Of a DNA stretch of 64,000 bases, positions 12,822 through 51,537 are shown one piece after another. The notes below the pieces were generated by a model. That model made no database searches, had not been told where the DNA came from, and saw only the letters and a program-made list of their open reading frames with translations. Source of the stretch: Phoronis australis. Its lineage: Eukaryota; Phoronida; Phoronidae. Made by a program: the position numbers and the translations under genes. The first letter of the stretch is position 1. The number at the start of each line of letters is the position of its first letter. Where the stretch lies: assembly GCA_002633005.1 (NCBI GenBank), contig NMRA01000285.1:233505-297504 (forward strand), read 5' to 3'.

Positions 12822-12825
12822 ATTG
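12815..12825 (-). promoter_or_regulatory. YY1-type motif over the MRGBP start codon
   Basis: On the minus strand the sequence reads AATATGGCGGC, the canonical AANATGGCGGC YY1 motif, and its ATG is the MRGBP initiator. YY1 sites overlapping the first codons of housekeeping genes are well known in animals. Use of the site here is inferred. Confidence 0.55.
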
Positions 12826-13107
12826 CATGCTGAGTTAATTTTGTTTTATTTATTTAGTCATCGCATGTAGTATTCGATAATTTTTGTCGTCAAATTCAGA
12901 CAATGAAAAAAGAATATAAACCTTTTCAGGTGTTTTAATAACTGTAATAAAATAAGTCAACAGAAATATAAAAGTGTATATTCAAAACGAAACTGTCTAA
13001 AGTGATTTAATGTTAGCTTTTTACAAGACTGCACGCTTTCTGAATGTGACAAGTGTTCAAACTTTTGTTGATTTCATCGCCGTTGCTTCCCCGTAAGCAG
13101 CGTTAAA
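12822..13107. promoter_or_regulatory. Bidirectional MRGBP/DDX43 promoter interval
   Basis: These 286 bp separate two divergent start codons, so both 5'UTRs and core promoters must fall mostly within it, unless an unseen upstream exon exists. I see no strong TATA box in a convincing position. The sequence is AT-rich, with GC-richer stretches next to each gene (CGCCGTTGCTTCCCCG near 13079). Confidence 0.7.
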
Positions 13108-38688
<25,581 letters not shown>

Positions 38689-41621
38689 ATGAGCTGAAAT
38701 GCAGTCGTAATTCATACATTGTTCTTCACTAAGTCATGTTTCTGGTCTTTGCTGTTCAGTTTCTCATACATTAAGCTGCCTTGTAATGGGGAGCGGGTTC
38801 ATATGCATTCAGGTATTGCCGTGGAAACGTAGCCCATGAGCACCCCCTCCGTTCTTATTGTACTGAGGACCTGTATTTAGCTAGCACTACCTAGCGTGTA
38901 TGAAGTTGCCCATTGCATGTTTTTTTTTGTGATTGGGCTTCATATGCTGTGCTACCCAAGACCGACCGAACTTTACAAGTTAGAGCAACCCTTGGTAATA
39001 TATGACATACTACATTGATGTAGCATTAATATTGGGAACTAAACACTTTGGTGTGCACAAGCAGCTAGAAAACCACGACAGAATTATGAATTACTGAAAG
39101 TGAGAAACAGATAGTTGTGGTTATACTCAGATGTTTAGTATGTGAGGAAACATGTTCAGTTTATATCCCCTTCATATAAGACAGCACTTCAAAGACTGGT
39201 CATTTGTAGATTCTTAGTTTACTCTTTTGCTAAGGAGACTGTGAATTTAGTTTTTGGGTTGTATTGTATGAAACAATGAAAAGGATATGCAGCCACAAAA
39301 TAATTTATTATAGTTGGTCTTTTGTGAACCACGGGATTTCACCATTGAAGATCATCATACTAGGTCTGGATTCCGATTCTGTAAATACAAACTCTTTCCA
39401 CAGCATGCATGTCAGGATTGTACATTCATAACTTGAATTGTTTGTGCTGTGTCTCTCTGTACGACTTGTTTGTTGGCGGTGATCACTTTCTCTATTGTAT
39501 TGTTGTCTCGGGTCGATACTAGTGCGTTTCCACTGAATAGTCTGTAGATATTTTACAGATGACTTAAAGCAAACCCATGTTCCATCCAAGAAACTTGATT
39601 TCGACCACTTTCCACTAAAAACTTAAGTCTCAACTTGTTTCATACTACTTCTGAGGATGTGACGAGCGCAGAGTTCGTTATTCTTGGTGACAATGCTTGG
39701 CACTTCAGGAGACACCAACTTGTGCAGCCTGGTGTTGTTGTTTTGGAAGCCTTGGAGTCACTTCCTTGACTATTAAAGGAACAATTTGAGATGTATTTCA
39801 TGGTGCTAAACGGTTCAAAACAAAAGTTGGTTTTGGGAAGGCAGGCGTAAACTCTTAGGAGACATTGATTGGTTCACGTTTTATTGGACCTGTTATCAAT
39901 ATTATTTCAGTGTTTAGTTTCAAATAGATGAGTACTAGCTCCGTGACGACGCACCCTACACCTCTGATAGTGGTACTGAAGAAGTAATAAGAGTTATACG
40001 ATATTATTTTTGTACGTTTGTTGGAAACTGTTGATACTTTGCAAGTGCATAAGATCACCTTTAAACTAGAATTTTCTGTGTAACTCCTTTGTAATCTCAT
40101 GTTGGAGAACATTGTTTTAGTAGTTTTTGCATGACTAATCGTGTAGAATGAATGGGCAAGTCTGTGTGTGTGTACATTATTTGTGTACACAATGTAGTGG
40201 CCCTAGTGCAGTGCAATACATGTCAATAAAGTCATGGTATCAACACAAATAATCCTTTATATTGTATTACATACATGTGATCACAAACAGTAGGAAACCA
40301 AAGACTCGTTATCTTAATAGATTTGTTTAAACAGTGACTGGTGTCGGACTGGATAAATTATGTTGGACTACAAAATACAGTCATGCTACTATATTCTTAC
40401 TTGCTAAGTGGTGGATTTACATCTCAGGCCCTGTTAACTGCTATTCAGCATGCATACATTGAATGAGACTTGACAGCTTATGAGAAAACTGACCAGCTTG
40501 TGAGGCACCATGTTAAAAGGGAATGCAAAACAATGAACATGTCATTGGTCAATTTGGCACATTTCATTTACCAATAACATGTTAACAGTGGTAACATTTG
40601 CATTTTTTTCGTCTTCATGCCACAATACTTTTTGTTAGACAAACAATTTCCTCTCTGGCATCCAGTGCAAATCAGGTGGCTACACCTAGTACACTAAAAC
40701 CTGAAATACAAGCAGGAGTCATTTGTTCCACTAAACTAAGTATAGGACTTGAGAGGAAGAATAATTCAAGTAATACAGTCTTCTGCCTTACACCTTATAA
40801 CAATAATAATTGTTCTTTAATTAATGAGCACGCAATAAGTGGAAGTGAGAAGGCTTGTAGGGTAGCGTTCACAGACGATCGCTGCGCAAATATGTTAACT
40901 CAATTTTTCGTCTATTCATAAGAAATTACGTCAACTACAATCTGCCACAAAGCATCACATTCTCTTCATAACAAGTCTTAATTTCACCAGCGTTCATTTT
41001 CTGTGGGTCATAAAAAATCCTGGTTGCACTTTGTTATGAGAAAGCTTTGTTTAAGAATTTGTGAACTGTCCTGCACAACTCGTGGCTTGAAGAGCATACT
41101 AAATATTAGTATTTTCTAAACTGAACTCTGGTGCACTTCTACAAGAGGTGCATTTCATTTCTAAATCATACTTGAACAAATTTTTTTAGCAGAAATCTCA
41201 CCAGTTGCATACCACAACACTCCACTAATTAGGTGAAGATCGTACAACTCCATGCAGTAGGCTTGTGCAACGTGCTGACACATGAGATATAGATATACTA
41301 CCAACCTGGAGAATTTACAACTGTACAGTTTCGTGTGGGGGTGGTTAAGTGTCCACAAAATACATTCTTGGTATGCAGTTGTTGCCAGAAACCCCTGCAG
41401 TCGAGAAGGCACTAACTTAAATTTGCCCAACCCTCACTATAGAATAAGTTTTAACCAAATGTGAATAAAACTAATATCTATTCCAACCATGAAGTCAGAG
41501 TAGGGGCCCATCAGAATAAAAATTAAAAATATACTGTAATTTATGTTGAGTACACTTATCTGCAACTACATTTGGTCAAACTTGTATACCAGACACCTGA
41601 GGTTGAGTGACTTGTCGACCT
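38689..41621. other. Convergent 3' interval between DDX43 and ESCO2
   Basis: No coding exon is recognised. An AATAAA at 40225-40230 (+) is a plausible DDX43 poly(A) signal. A minus-strand AATAAA (TTTATT at 39880-39885) could serve ESCO2. If both are used, the transcripts overlap by about 350 bp at their 3' ends. Closer non-canonical signals may exist, so this is inference. Confidence 0.4.
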
Positions 41622-44600
41622 CTACACTTGCGACTGGTCAAACTTGTACACCAGGAAATTGGGTGTTCCAGTGTATTTCCTGGCAAACTGTTTCCCATCT
41701 GGAGTTGGATCCGAGAAGGCAATGTCCGAAATCTCCAGTGTCAGACCAAAAGCAAAGTTCCTCCTGAAAATTAACACAGTGATGACACTAATTGATTTTT
41801 GAAATACAAACCACGGGTTAGCCATGTACACAAAGGGTTCAGTTCAACAGAAGACAGCTCAAGACACTGTAAGGTGTTGAAAAAAAACAAAATGCACAAT
41901 TTTCTAATCACTTACTGTTCACACTTCATGGCTGATTTAAAAACTACTTTGTTAAAAAGTATACACCATCTATCAAAATTATAATTATATTCAAAATTCC
42001 TAACATAACACCTTGTTAATTTATCTTGAAATTGCTCTGTACATATTTCACTTTGATGATATATTTAATATGACTGGCCTAGACTATCATTTTTAACTCA
42101 CTACTAGCAATCAGTTGTCATGGCGATTTCTGTATACACTGGATAGTTTCATATCAACCATCAAAAGTCTGACCATAACTCTACCTGACGGCATCTATCA
42201 GCCGGGTGGCCACACATTGTCGCCTGGCCTGGTGAAACACCCAAATCCTGCTGACACCGCAGATGGCAGGTTGACTGTCTGAGCTGCAACACCACGCCAT
42301 CTGGTGGTCACTGTCAGAATTAGCAGGTGTGTTGGACAGGACAGGGTAAGCCTGCAAGGTAATGTTAAAAACTTCACCAGGTTTATGTAAAGACTTGAGT
42401 AAGAAGTGCTCTACGGTGTGGTAATAAGTAATAATAATAAAACAGATTCTCAAAACATAAGGTAATGTGAACAATTATCACCATTTTCACAGGTGTGCAA
42501 CAAACACCCCTCTCTCTGCCAACTGTACTAAAGTTATAATTGTTTTAGTTGCCATGTCTGGCATAAGAGCAAGGCCTTTATAAACATGTCAAAAGAATCA
42601 TCGTGCTGTTAAATCTGTCAGTTTTCGGTAAAAATTTTATCTTGAAAAAGTAATAAAAACAATGAAAATTTTGTTTTCATATTGCCATTTTATAATGTCC
42701 ATGAGTAGTGAACTCAGTCTCCCTTACACAAGCACTAATTTTACGAACTCGTGCAAACAACTAAATGTGAAAGGTCCCTAATCACAGCAAGGTATTAACA
42801 GAAAAATGTTCATAAATCAGTAAAGTGAGATGAGAGTAATTTCTTTTAGTGACATAAAAACGAAATAATCAGTTCAAAATGACAGCCACATATAACAGAG
42901 GTTATTCTGCATATTCTGAATGTCGGGCAGATGGGATGACTCTTTAAATTAAGTTACAAAAAATAGTCTTTATCCGAGAAATGATCATTTAAGCAATTTA
43001 ACAATAAATGTAACATCATGATTGTAACTCACCTTTGAGATTTCTTGAGCAATACAAACTCCGATAACCTTGCCTTCAGTAGATATGTAGAGGAATGTCT
43101 GCAAAATGGACGGACAGGAATAAGGTGAATTTAAACAGAACAAATAGGTACAATCCAAAGTGCTGAGAGATGCCTAGGTATGCTGCTTAGTTGTCAAGAT
43201 ATCGAACTCAACTACACCTTAAGCCTGATTTGAATTAAATAATATGAATGGTGTTCTCACATAATTCTACGAGAAGAATTTGTAGTCTTTATGTCTTCAT
43301 GGCAGTTCTTAGATCTAGTCCATCATTATGTATTTCTGTCCATAATTAATCATATTTGACAAGAAATTAAGAGATTAAACAAAAAGCAGTAAAAAACTTG
43401 ACGGAACCTTTCTGTTGTTGGTGACAGCAGATCTCTCCTCCAGAAATCCAAGTTCTCTGTCTACAATTTCTTTCAATTCTTCCAGCTGAAGGAGAACACC
43501 ATTACTTAACATTAGAAATAATACTATTCACACAGTTTCATAAAAATATTTATACGGTCTCAAAGCTGCATTTCATCAATGTTTAACTGTGAACGATGAA
43601 TTTATAATGGAAGCACTTTGGGTGTCAACACATTACCATCTTATCGAGGTATAATCTATGAGACTGATTATATGAGAGTAAAAGTCCTAATTTGATTTTC
43701 GTTTTTAGCTTGCTAAACAGAGAGAAAGGCAGCTTTAAATCTATCAAACTGAATTTAGACTGGGGCCATTTGTGGCCATTTTGGTGAAGCAATCTCTGAT
43801 ATAAACTAGATAGGAGCTATAACAAAAATTATGAACACCTGTAAAATCTGCAAACCATAGGTGATTTGCTAAGGAATTTTTCAAGGCTCTAAGAAATTGA
43901 TGCGACAGAAAGACATCAGGTGCACCAATTTGCATCTCTAGTTTAAGAAGTTCTCAAACATTTCCAATCTTCACACGTCCACTGCAATGCCTACCTTCTT
44001 TACAGCATACTTAGGGTCGGTTGGCAGCACCATCAGTATCCTACCACCATCAGGCAGGTTTTCAACGACACGCTCTTTCTTCCAACCCTGAAGCATTGAC
44101 ACACTTTGACAAGTCACATCAATAACAATAACAATAATAATAACAATAATAATAACAATAATAATAATAGGACGTTAAACAGACCCATTGAAGCAGACAA
44201 CTGGTGCTTTTACTCTACTGCTCATATTCAGCGTTCAACAACTCTACCAGCCTGCTTGAGGAATTTCGCAAGTGTTTTGAGGTTTTTGTTACTTATGACT
44301 GTTTTGACTGAAACTAGTTTACTTCCGCATTCTTTTCTAATGCTTTGGTATGTGAAACACCAACAGACATTGTGTTCTGGTGTTTCTTCTTTCATCCAGC
44401 ATTACGCCAACAGGATTCTATTGCTTGACCTGTTGTTTCCTTATGTTTCTGCAGGTTGCATGTTGTCACCTGCATTACCATTTTGTACCCAATACGTTGT
44501 CATATAACTCTGCATAACTTGCATATGCACACACATTAGCCAGCAGTAAGCTCGCAAAATGGCGGCAAGAACAAAGTTTAACTATACGCAATGACCAGTA

Positions 44601-47600
44601 AATGCTTCACATCATTATCTCTGTAGGATTCAATGACACTTACAGGAAACTTCAGCACAGCCATCATACGATCGTGAAATCTGCGGTGAGCTAGATCATC
44701 AGACGGGTCATTCCTAGTATAAACTGTTCCACACGTATGACACTGTGTGGTACCCAGACTTCGTTGACCAACATCCTAAAAACACCGAAGATAACACTGA
44801 GACCATATACAGGGTGGTCCATCAAGTTACCAAGTGTGATTGAGCAACACATTACCATTATTTATCGTACTCTATTTAGCCTAGTGTATGCCACAAGCTA
44901 TGTTGCAGAGTAAAACAAGATGTGGATTGTTGAAGAATTTCAATAACTATGGAAAAGGTAATAATAACTAACAAGACTCTGAATGACGGGCATAGGAAAA
45001 GAGGCATATACATGGAAATACCAAACATAAATAGAAGAACAACAAAGGTGTGTTGAGAAAACGCCTGAAGGGCCTAACACAAAATGGATAAAAGAGGAAA
45101 AACAATAACCCCCGAGATGGAGGATGGGAAAATTAATGGGGAAAACCCAGCAGGTCTTGTGTGAGACCAGATACTGAATGAACTAGGCCATGCTGTACTG
45201 ATACAAAGAAAAAATAACTGACCAATGAGATAACCAGTAGGAAAGTGTATGAATACAAAACACTGAATAAATGAGTAGTGAAAAAATGAACTCTAAGGGT
45301 GGACATCAAAACAAAAATGACGTAGAGCAAAATCATAATAATATAATCCATTTAACAAGCACCAATTACCCATGATGTTGCACAGGTGCCAGTCCCGTTT
45401 TCAGCCATTCTTTTACTTAAATTATACAAATTGTGTTGCTTAGAAGCCTGTTCATCAAAATTTTGTTGTCACGCAATAAGTTGGATAAACACATGTGAAT
45501 ACACAGCTTGCCAGGGACTTGTATTTCTTTGCCAAATTTCTAGTTTCTACAAAACTGTATCCCCAATTGAAAAATATTTTACCATAAACCAGGTCTCTCG
45601 ATCCCTCGACTTTGGGGTCGAATATTGTACCCCTCCGAATGAAAAATCCTCTCAAGGTTAGAACCACATGCACAGACATTAGGATTCAAAACATATCATT
45701 AACTGCAAAAATCACTACTTCGTAGTCATTAGTCGTGTTTTTTCCAGTGTTTACAGCCTCGATGTGAACAACATAATCTGGATTAGTTTATTACAAGTGC
45801 AGGTGTGACCACAAAGTATTCGGTAAAGTAAGTCATTCACGAGAGTCCTGGGTTCACAACCTGACACCCCTACCAGGCTACCAGGGTTGGTCCAATTCCA
45901 AGAAAAATACACGTGGCCTTATGGGTGATCTGTTCTTAGCATTGTGCAAGGTGAAACTCAAAGATAGTGCTGGGTAGACTAAGAACACTGTGAACCCAAA
46001 TTTTTGTGTACCAGCCTCAGTCAGACATGCGTTTTTATGTACTCAGACAGACTTACCAAAATCATTTGACTCTTTCCATCCTTAGACTCCTTCAGCTTCA
46101 AAAATCGGACAGGTGAACTTTTGTTAGACCTCAGGAAAAATAACAAAACGATAATGTATCATTAAGATTTACTGCAAGAGCCTAGCAAGTACACCAAGTT
46201 ATGCTGCACCATAATTTGGTGATCTATAGTTTAAGAAGGCAATGGAGCAGTTTCAGTCATCAACTGAAGAAACAAAAAGACAACACAAAATCAATTATTG
46301 TATTCAAACTTATGAGAACTGTAACACCTGGAAGCAAGTCACAATTTTTGACTTGCTATCCTTCAGAAAGTAAACAGAGAATTCTCAAAAACATCCAGTG
46401 GGTCAGTCCCATTCACAGCAAAAGATATCAGTTCCAAAGTAAAAATAAAAATCAATGTCACGCAAGGCAATAAGTAGTTACAGGCATACTTTCTCTGTTG
46501 TATCCACGAACAACACTTTACTGTAAAAATTCTCCAGTTTGGGACAGCGAAACCAAAATTCTAGAAATATATAGATAATATCGGTAGTCCCAATTTCAAG
46601 AATTACTGTCAGTGACAAGCTAATCATTCACCATGATGTTACAGGCTATGGGGATGCATGAAAATGTTACCTCTGCAGCTATTTTTGACAATTTTACAAC
46701 ACTCAAGTTTATTTTCAGATTCTATTGATGCAAAACAGTGTCCCATATTTGAGAAATCGCCGTCATAATATTCAGAATCAAGAAAATTCCATTTCGGCTG
46801 GAAATCATTGTCCCAAATTTTAGAGATTGAACTGGAGATTTGTTGCGCTACATACTACCATTTTCATAGCAACAGAACCTGGTTGATAGCAGCTTCAACA
46901 AGATACATTTATAGCACTATGTAATAGAACACAACTTACAGTTTTGGAGAAGGCTTGAAGGAAATGGGCCACTTTGGAGTAGATGGGGGAGAAGGTGAAG
47001 ATAAACCTGAAACAGAGGCATTGCAATTTTAAATCCAGTGACTGCTGAAGAACTAAAATGATCATTAGTGATAACAAGAAATCGGTAATAAGCATTTACT
47101 TATACAACAAGAAGCAGTGTTTTCCACATCTTGTTCTGGCTCATCATTGGTGTCGTGTTTTGCCATGACAAGTTTGGCTTAATTGTGTTGAGTTTGGAAA
47201 TCTATGCAATGAGTTGGGAGACTGGACATTCTTAAGGACAATTTCAACTTTTGATACCAGTTCAGTGCATCTATTTCGAAACATAATGCAAAAATTTCCC
47301 CAGTATAGACATGGACATACTCAAAAGGCATTATTTCAAAAATATCTCACCAAACTTACCATTTGATTTGTTATCACTGTTAACGTCGTGTCTCGCCATC
47401 AAAGAATCTGAGCAACTGATCAGACTGATGCTATCTTCAGTCACGCTGTGACTGTAGCAAGATACAGTGTCGCCAGTTAAAGAGGATGCGTCATCAGAGA
47501 ACAAGCTGGGAGTGCATGTGACTTTGTTGTGCTCGACATTGCCACAGGAACTGTCACTGAATGGCCAACCCAAACTGGTCGCTCTTTCCTCCTTAACATT

Positions 47601-49255
47601 GTTTGCTTCAAGAGTTTTCTGAAACATCTTTTTAATTCTGTTTGCACTTTTTGGTGTTTTAACTTTTTTGGATAACATTTGTGTGAAATAAGCATAGTGG
47701 GAACGTCTGTACTTTGGTTTGGCTTCTCTGTTTTTGAAGAATTTGTTCTTTGTTGACTGTGCAGAGCCTTGATCGTCTGTTTGTGATTCTTCTTGGTCGA
47801 AATCTGTAATGCTTGCCAAGGAGCTCTCGTGATCAGAGATGGATGAGTTGCTGTCTGAGCAGTAGCCATCACTACTATCATTCAGTACGGACTCTATAAC
47901 AGATTCTGTCGTCAACGCGCTTCTTGGTTTTGACTTCACAGTGACCAGACAGGTGTCTGGTTTCTCAATGCTAGTGTTTTTATCTTTGTCTCCTGCTCCT
48001 GAAGCAGCACTTGGACGGTCAACAACCTTAATGCCGATATTGTCTAGCCAACTGAAGCTACCCGAACTGCCATTGGAGTTTTCATCATCTTTTGACAATG
48101 AGCTGATTTCCACAACTGTTGAACAGGTTTTTGTAAGCTCCGGCGCTTTCTTTGCTTTTCCATAAAATGAATTTGTGGCAACTTTGGTCGAGATTTCTCT
48201 AAGAGGTTTACTTTTACTGCGTGATACACACAGCCTCTTTTCTGGACTATACAAATTTTCTAAATCCACTAAATCTGACACCAATTTTCTTTTCTTTACT
48301 GTAGGTGGCAAGTATGATGAGGCTTTGATGTTTCTGTGGAAATAAATAGTAAAAAATATTCAGGATAACAAACACATCATGTTTAGAGTAAATATTCTGG
48401 TCACCGATTGTATCTTGGCATTTCTTCATGAACAATTATTTTCTTACAACCTATATTTCTTTTTATGCACCGACATTTAGTTCTTACAAACACATTTTTC
48501 ATCATGAATCGCAATAGGTTATACTTTGCACCAATCACATGGCTACATAGTGCATGTACAACTTGGTCCTACTGTCATTGAAAAGAACTGTGGTTCGTAA
48601 GCAAAGAAATGTATTACTGCAATTTAGCAAAATTGCGATCAATGAGGACATGGAGACAGCTATATGAGAAAAGATAACCAACTGTCTATGAGAACAAAGG
48701 TACTATCCATTAAGGAACAAGATTGTTTTCCCTAACATGCAGAGAGAAATATTCTAAATATAAAATCATGGTTATTCTTTACCTATTTTGGGAAACAATA
48801 CAGCCGACAAGTGAAATTCTACTTTGTTTAATTTCTTCTCAAAAATATATATTAATAAAAGTTTCGTCTATTACTAGCATAGTTTGTACTGTTTAGATGT
48901 CACAAAACACCAATTGGTAAAGTTTCTACTATTCGCAGAAAAGTTATTTTCTAATAAAAAAGGAAAATTTTGACAATTGTTTCCAGGCAAAATAAGTGAA
49001 GAATTGCCATAATCCTTAATCTTTCTGCATATATTTCACTATCATTCATTTCACTGTCATTCCCATTGTCCCTCAGTTATTTAAATGTCCAAGTAGTCTT
49101 AAAACCACACCCAAAGTTGATCATAACTTACAGCACTAATTTAAGTTAAGTTTCTTATGTGCGAGCATAACGATTATATGTTCTTCAAACAAATACATGT
49201 TTCAAACTCACCCCAATTGTTTGTGTGCTTGTGGTGTCATACAAGCAGGCATCAT
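41622..49255 (-). CDS. ESCO2: Cohesin acetyltransferase, Eco1/ESCO family
   Basis: Ten coding exons on the minus strand: 49212-49255 (coding part), 47360-48333, 46940-47006, 46057-46129, 44644-44775, 43995-44087, 43408-43485, 43033-43098, 42185-42351 and 41622-41763. They sum to 1836 nt, 611 aa, close to human ESCO2 (about 600). The N-terminal half is long, Ser/Lys-rich and poorly conserved, as usual. A C2H2 finger (Cys398, Cys401, His416, His420) sits alone in exon 5. [16 protein letters not shown] follows. The acetyltransferase core includes [25 protein letters not shown] and the C-terminal signature [10 protein letters not shown]...TPNFLVY. Family members acetylate two SMC3 lysines to lock cohesin on DNA in S phase. 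ESCO1 cannot be fully excluded, but the length and the CCDC25 neighbour favour ESCO2. The intron after exon 7 (43408) has an unusual donor, GTTCCG. The last acceptor is CAGGAG, so its position is uncertain by 3 nt. The ATG pair at 49253-49255 and 49250-49252 gives MMPACMTPQ. Confidence 0.95.
44116..44169. repeat. AAT/AAC trinucleotide microsatellite
   Basis: About 54 bp of AATAAC/AAT triplets ending roughly 30 bp from the 3' splice site of ESCO2 exon 6. On the transcribed strand it is GTT/ATT-rich, so it may extend the pyrimidine tract. Confidence 0.9.
47106..47177 (-). other. Possible ESCO2 cassette exon (24 codons)
   Basis: A 72-nt phase-1/phase-1 segment between ESCO2 exons 2 and 3 encodes [16 protein letters not shown]... 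and keeps frame whether included or skipped. The donor (GTATAAGT) is acceptable; the acceptor (ACAATTAAG) has a poor pyrimidine tract. Its MAKHDTN resembles MARHDVN at the end of exon 2, suggesting an old local duplication. It is not counted in the 611-aa model. Confidence 0.35.
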
Positions 49256-49332
49256 GCTCCAACTCACTGCAATATTGAAAACCAATGCAGTCTCATTACA
49301 GTCATTCTTCAATATAATAAGTACCTTTTGAT

Positions 49333-49597
49333 CATAGAGGGACACCTTAGGGAGGCTGTCGATGTCTTTAATTCCTTCCAACTCAAACAAATACTCCTGT
49401 AATCAAACTTTTTTTTTCGAGCAGTTCTTCGTTCAGTTGCTCAAATTGGCAACTGGCCACTTTTAACACAGCACACACAGTGTAAAAATGACCAGCTGCC
49501 AATTTAGGCAACTGAACGAAGGACTGCTCGGCATAAAAGTTTGATAACGGGTGAAGAAATTAAAGAAATCAACAGCCTCCTAAGGTGTCGCTCTATG
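49333..49597. mobile_element. MITE family L1, copy 2 (complete)
   Basis: Terminal inverted repeats CATAGAGGGACACCTTAGG and its near-complement CCTAAGGTGTCGCTCTATG bound 265 bp. Sub-terminal inverted blocks include CAGTTGC...TTCGTTCAG. The family is shared with 15640-15851 and a fragment near 52385-52480. Confidence 0.8.
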
Positions 49598-49602
49598 CAC
49601 AA

Positions 49603-51062
49603 AACGTTATTCTGCTGCTAAAGTTGTGGAGCGGTATGCATCGGCTATCGGTGCCATGAAATATATTGTCACCTATTTGTCAGCCAGTTTCTTTTTTGTT
49701 GATTCTTCAATCAACAGTTCTTCTTCCACGAAGCTACATGCAACGTCACAACGAATTAATCAGAACTGGTTTCATTTTGTTATAAGTTTTTGGTATTTTA
49801 AAATCAGCAAATCGAATTTTAGAGCAAAATTTGCTGATGCAAAGCTGCCATCATCTCCCGAGAGATGTCGCAAAAAGTTAGGAAATGTCCCATGTACGTG
49901 TCAATAGCGTACTGTTTTAAAAATGGTGATACACTTTTCTTTGTTACAAAAGGCAGAGAATTATGCGAGAAAGTGATGTTTATTAGAATTCATTGTTTTT
50001 TCAATTAAACCGTTCAAATGTCAAAGTGAGTCGATAGAATTTGAAAGCACCCCGGCCCCTGGGTCGTTAGCTCTCGGCTACATGTTGACGACTACAACAA
50101 GTTTCACGACGAGGTGACAAACAGAACTACCTGGGTCTATTGGAGCTTAACGCACAGTGGCTTCTTGCTGTATTTTGACGATAGTCTTCATACAGCTAGC
50201 TAGCTGGCTAGGCTACGCGGCTTAGCCGTTAAAAGCGGCTAAGGTGATTGCCGGATTTGGTTGAGTAGCTGTAGTCAGTGTAGCCAGCCAGTTAGCTGTA
50301 TGATGATTGTCATCAAAATACAGCTAGGTGCCACTCTGTGTATTTCTTCCGTAGACCAGGAAATTGCACACAGCCAGGCTAGTTCTGCTCATCATCTCAC
50401 TGTGAAACTTGTATCAACATGTAAAGCTAAAGACCGGACAGGGTGCATGCAAAATCTGGGAATCAGCCGACACTTACCTTGCCCGTTACAGCCGTTTAGT
50501 GAAAAACAATACAATAAACTTCATTTTCTTGCGTAATTCTCTGCCTTTTCTAACAATGAAAGATTGCCGTCGTTTTGAAAACAGTACGCTCGTGTCATGT
50601 GCACGTGCCATTTATTAAATTTTTGCGACATCTCTCAGGAGATGAAAGCTTGGCAGCAGCAAAATTTCATCTGAAATTCTGTTTTTCGGTATCAAAATTC
50701 TAAAAACTTAAGTGAAACCAGTTCCGATATTTTTTTGTGACGTGTACGCAACCTCATGAAAGAACAACAGTTGATTGAAGAATCGGTAAAAAAGAAATTG
50801 GCCAATAGGTGACGTAATATTTCATGGCGCCGAAAGTCGTAGCTAAAGATCGCTCCACAAGTTGCACAACTTTAGCAGCAGAATAACGGTAGAACGCCAT
50901 TTTTCCAACACCGTTAAATAATTTAGTTTACTCAAGGAAGACTGCAGTTTTTAATGACACTAATTTTGTGTCAATTTTTATCTTACCACGTTTTACCCAC
51001 ATCGGCGCAAAGCTGTACATAGTCATAGACAAGTAATACAGAATGTCACAGCTTTGTACAAG
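49603..51062. mobile_element. Fold-back element, second large palindrome
   Basis: The left arm starts truncated at ACGTTATTCTGCTGCTAAAG, and the right arm runs to AGCTTTGTACAAG. Both match the arms of 11332-12614, and the two arms are inverted to each other. The centre contains GTTAAAAGCGGCTAAGG hairpin sequence and CAGCTAGCTAGCTGGC. It probably lies in ESCO2 intron 1. Confidence 0.75.
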
Positions 51063-51537
51063 GCGTAGGCCTACAGTTTATCCGACAAAAATTACTTTCA
51101 GGCGCTTGTGACGATTCACCTAATAGACGTGACAACATACTTTACTTACGGACGACAGCAATCGACGAAAAGTTCTGTTTAAAGGAAGTTCTGTGTTAAT
51201 CAGGCGAAAATTGTGCAAAGCAATTTCGATACCGCCAAAATCTACAATTGGATTTCGCGGGAACTTTTGTGTCAAAGGTCAACAAAGCTCCCATCTATGG
51301 TTTTACGTTTTGAAGATTTAAAAATATTTTTGATTTTAAAAGTCAAATTAAAATCTAGAATTAATAAATCATGAAACTCGTTAAACTCATTTTAATTAAC
51401 TTCAAATTTCTTTTGGAGTTTTATGTTGTTGTTATTTATTTTTGCTGACGCTAGGTGTCACACCAATTACCGGAAATTATCTAGCAGTGTTCCAGTTGGA
51501 TTGTTTTTTACGTGTTATTTATCAGTGTTGAATCACA

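Larger units (their letters stand above)
49256..51537. other. ESCO2 5'UTR end, MITE, fold-back element and CCDC25 upstream
   Basis: 49256-49266 is the untranslated start of ESCO2 exon 2 after a TATTGCAG acceptor. Then come the MITE at 49333-49597 and the fold-back element at 49603-51062. The unique stretch 51063-51537 contains an ETS-like ACCGGAAAT at about 51470, just upstream of the CCDC25 start. Confidence 0.6.

Noticed and set aside
42296-42307. CTCF-like GCCATCTGGTGG in ESCO2 exon 9
   Set aside because: Single occurrence inside conserved coding sequence; probably coincidence.
44106-44507. 133-codon open frame with a poly-Asn run
   Set aside because: Produced by the AAT/AAC microsatellite; no domain.
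47477-47881. 134-codon alternative minus-strand frame
   Set aside because: Out-of-frame shadow of ESCO2 exon 2.
48309-48311. TTG as the ESCO2 start codon
   Set aside because: The frame continues upstream to a good splice acceptor at 48334, and an in-phase ATG exon lies at 49212-49255.
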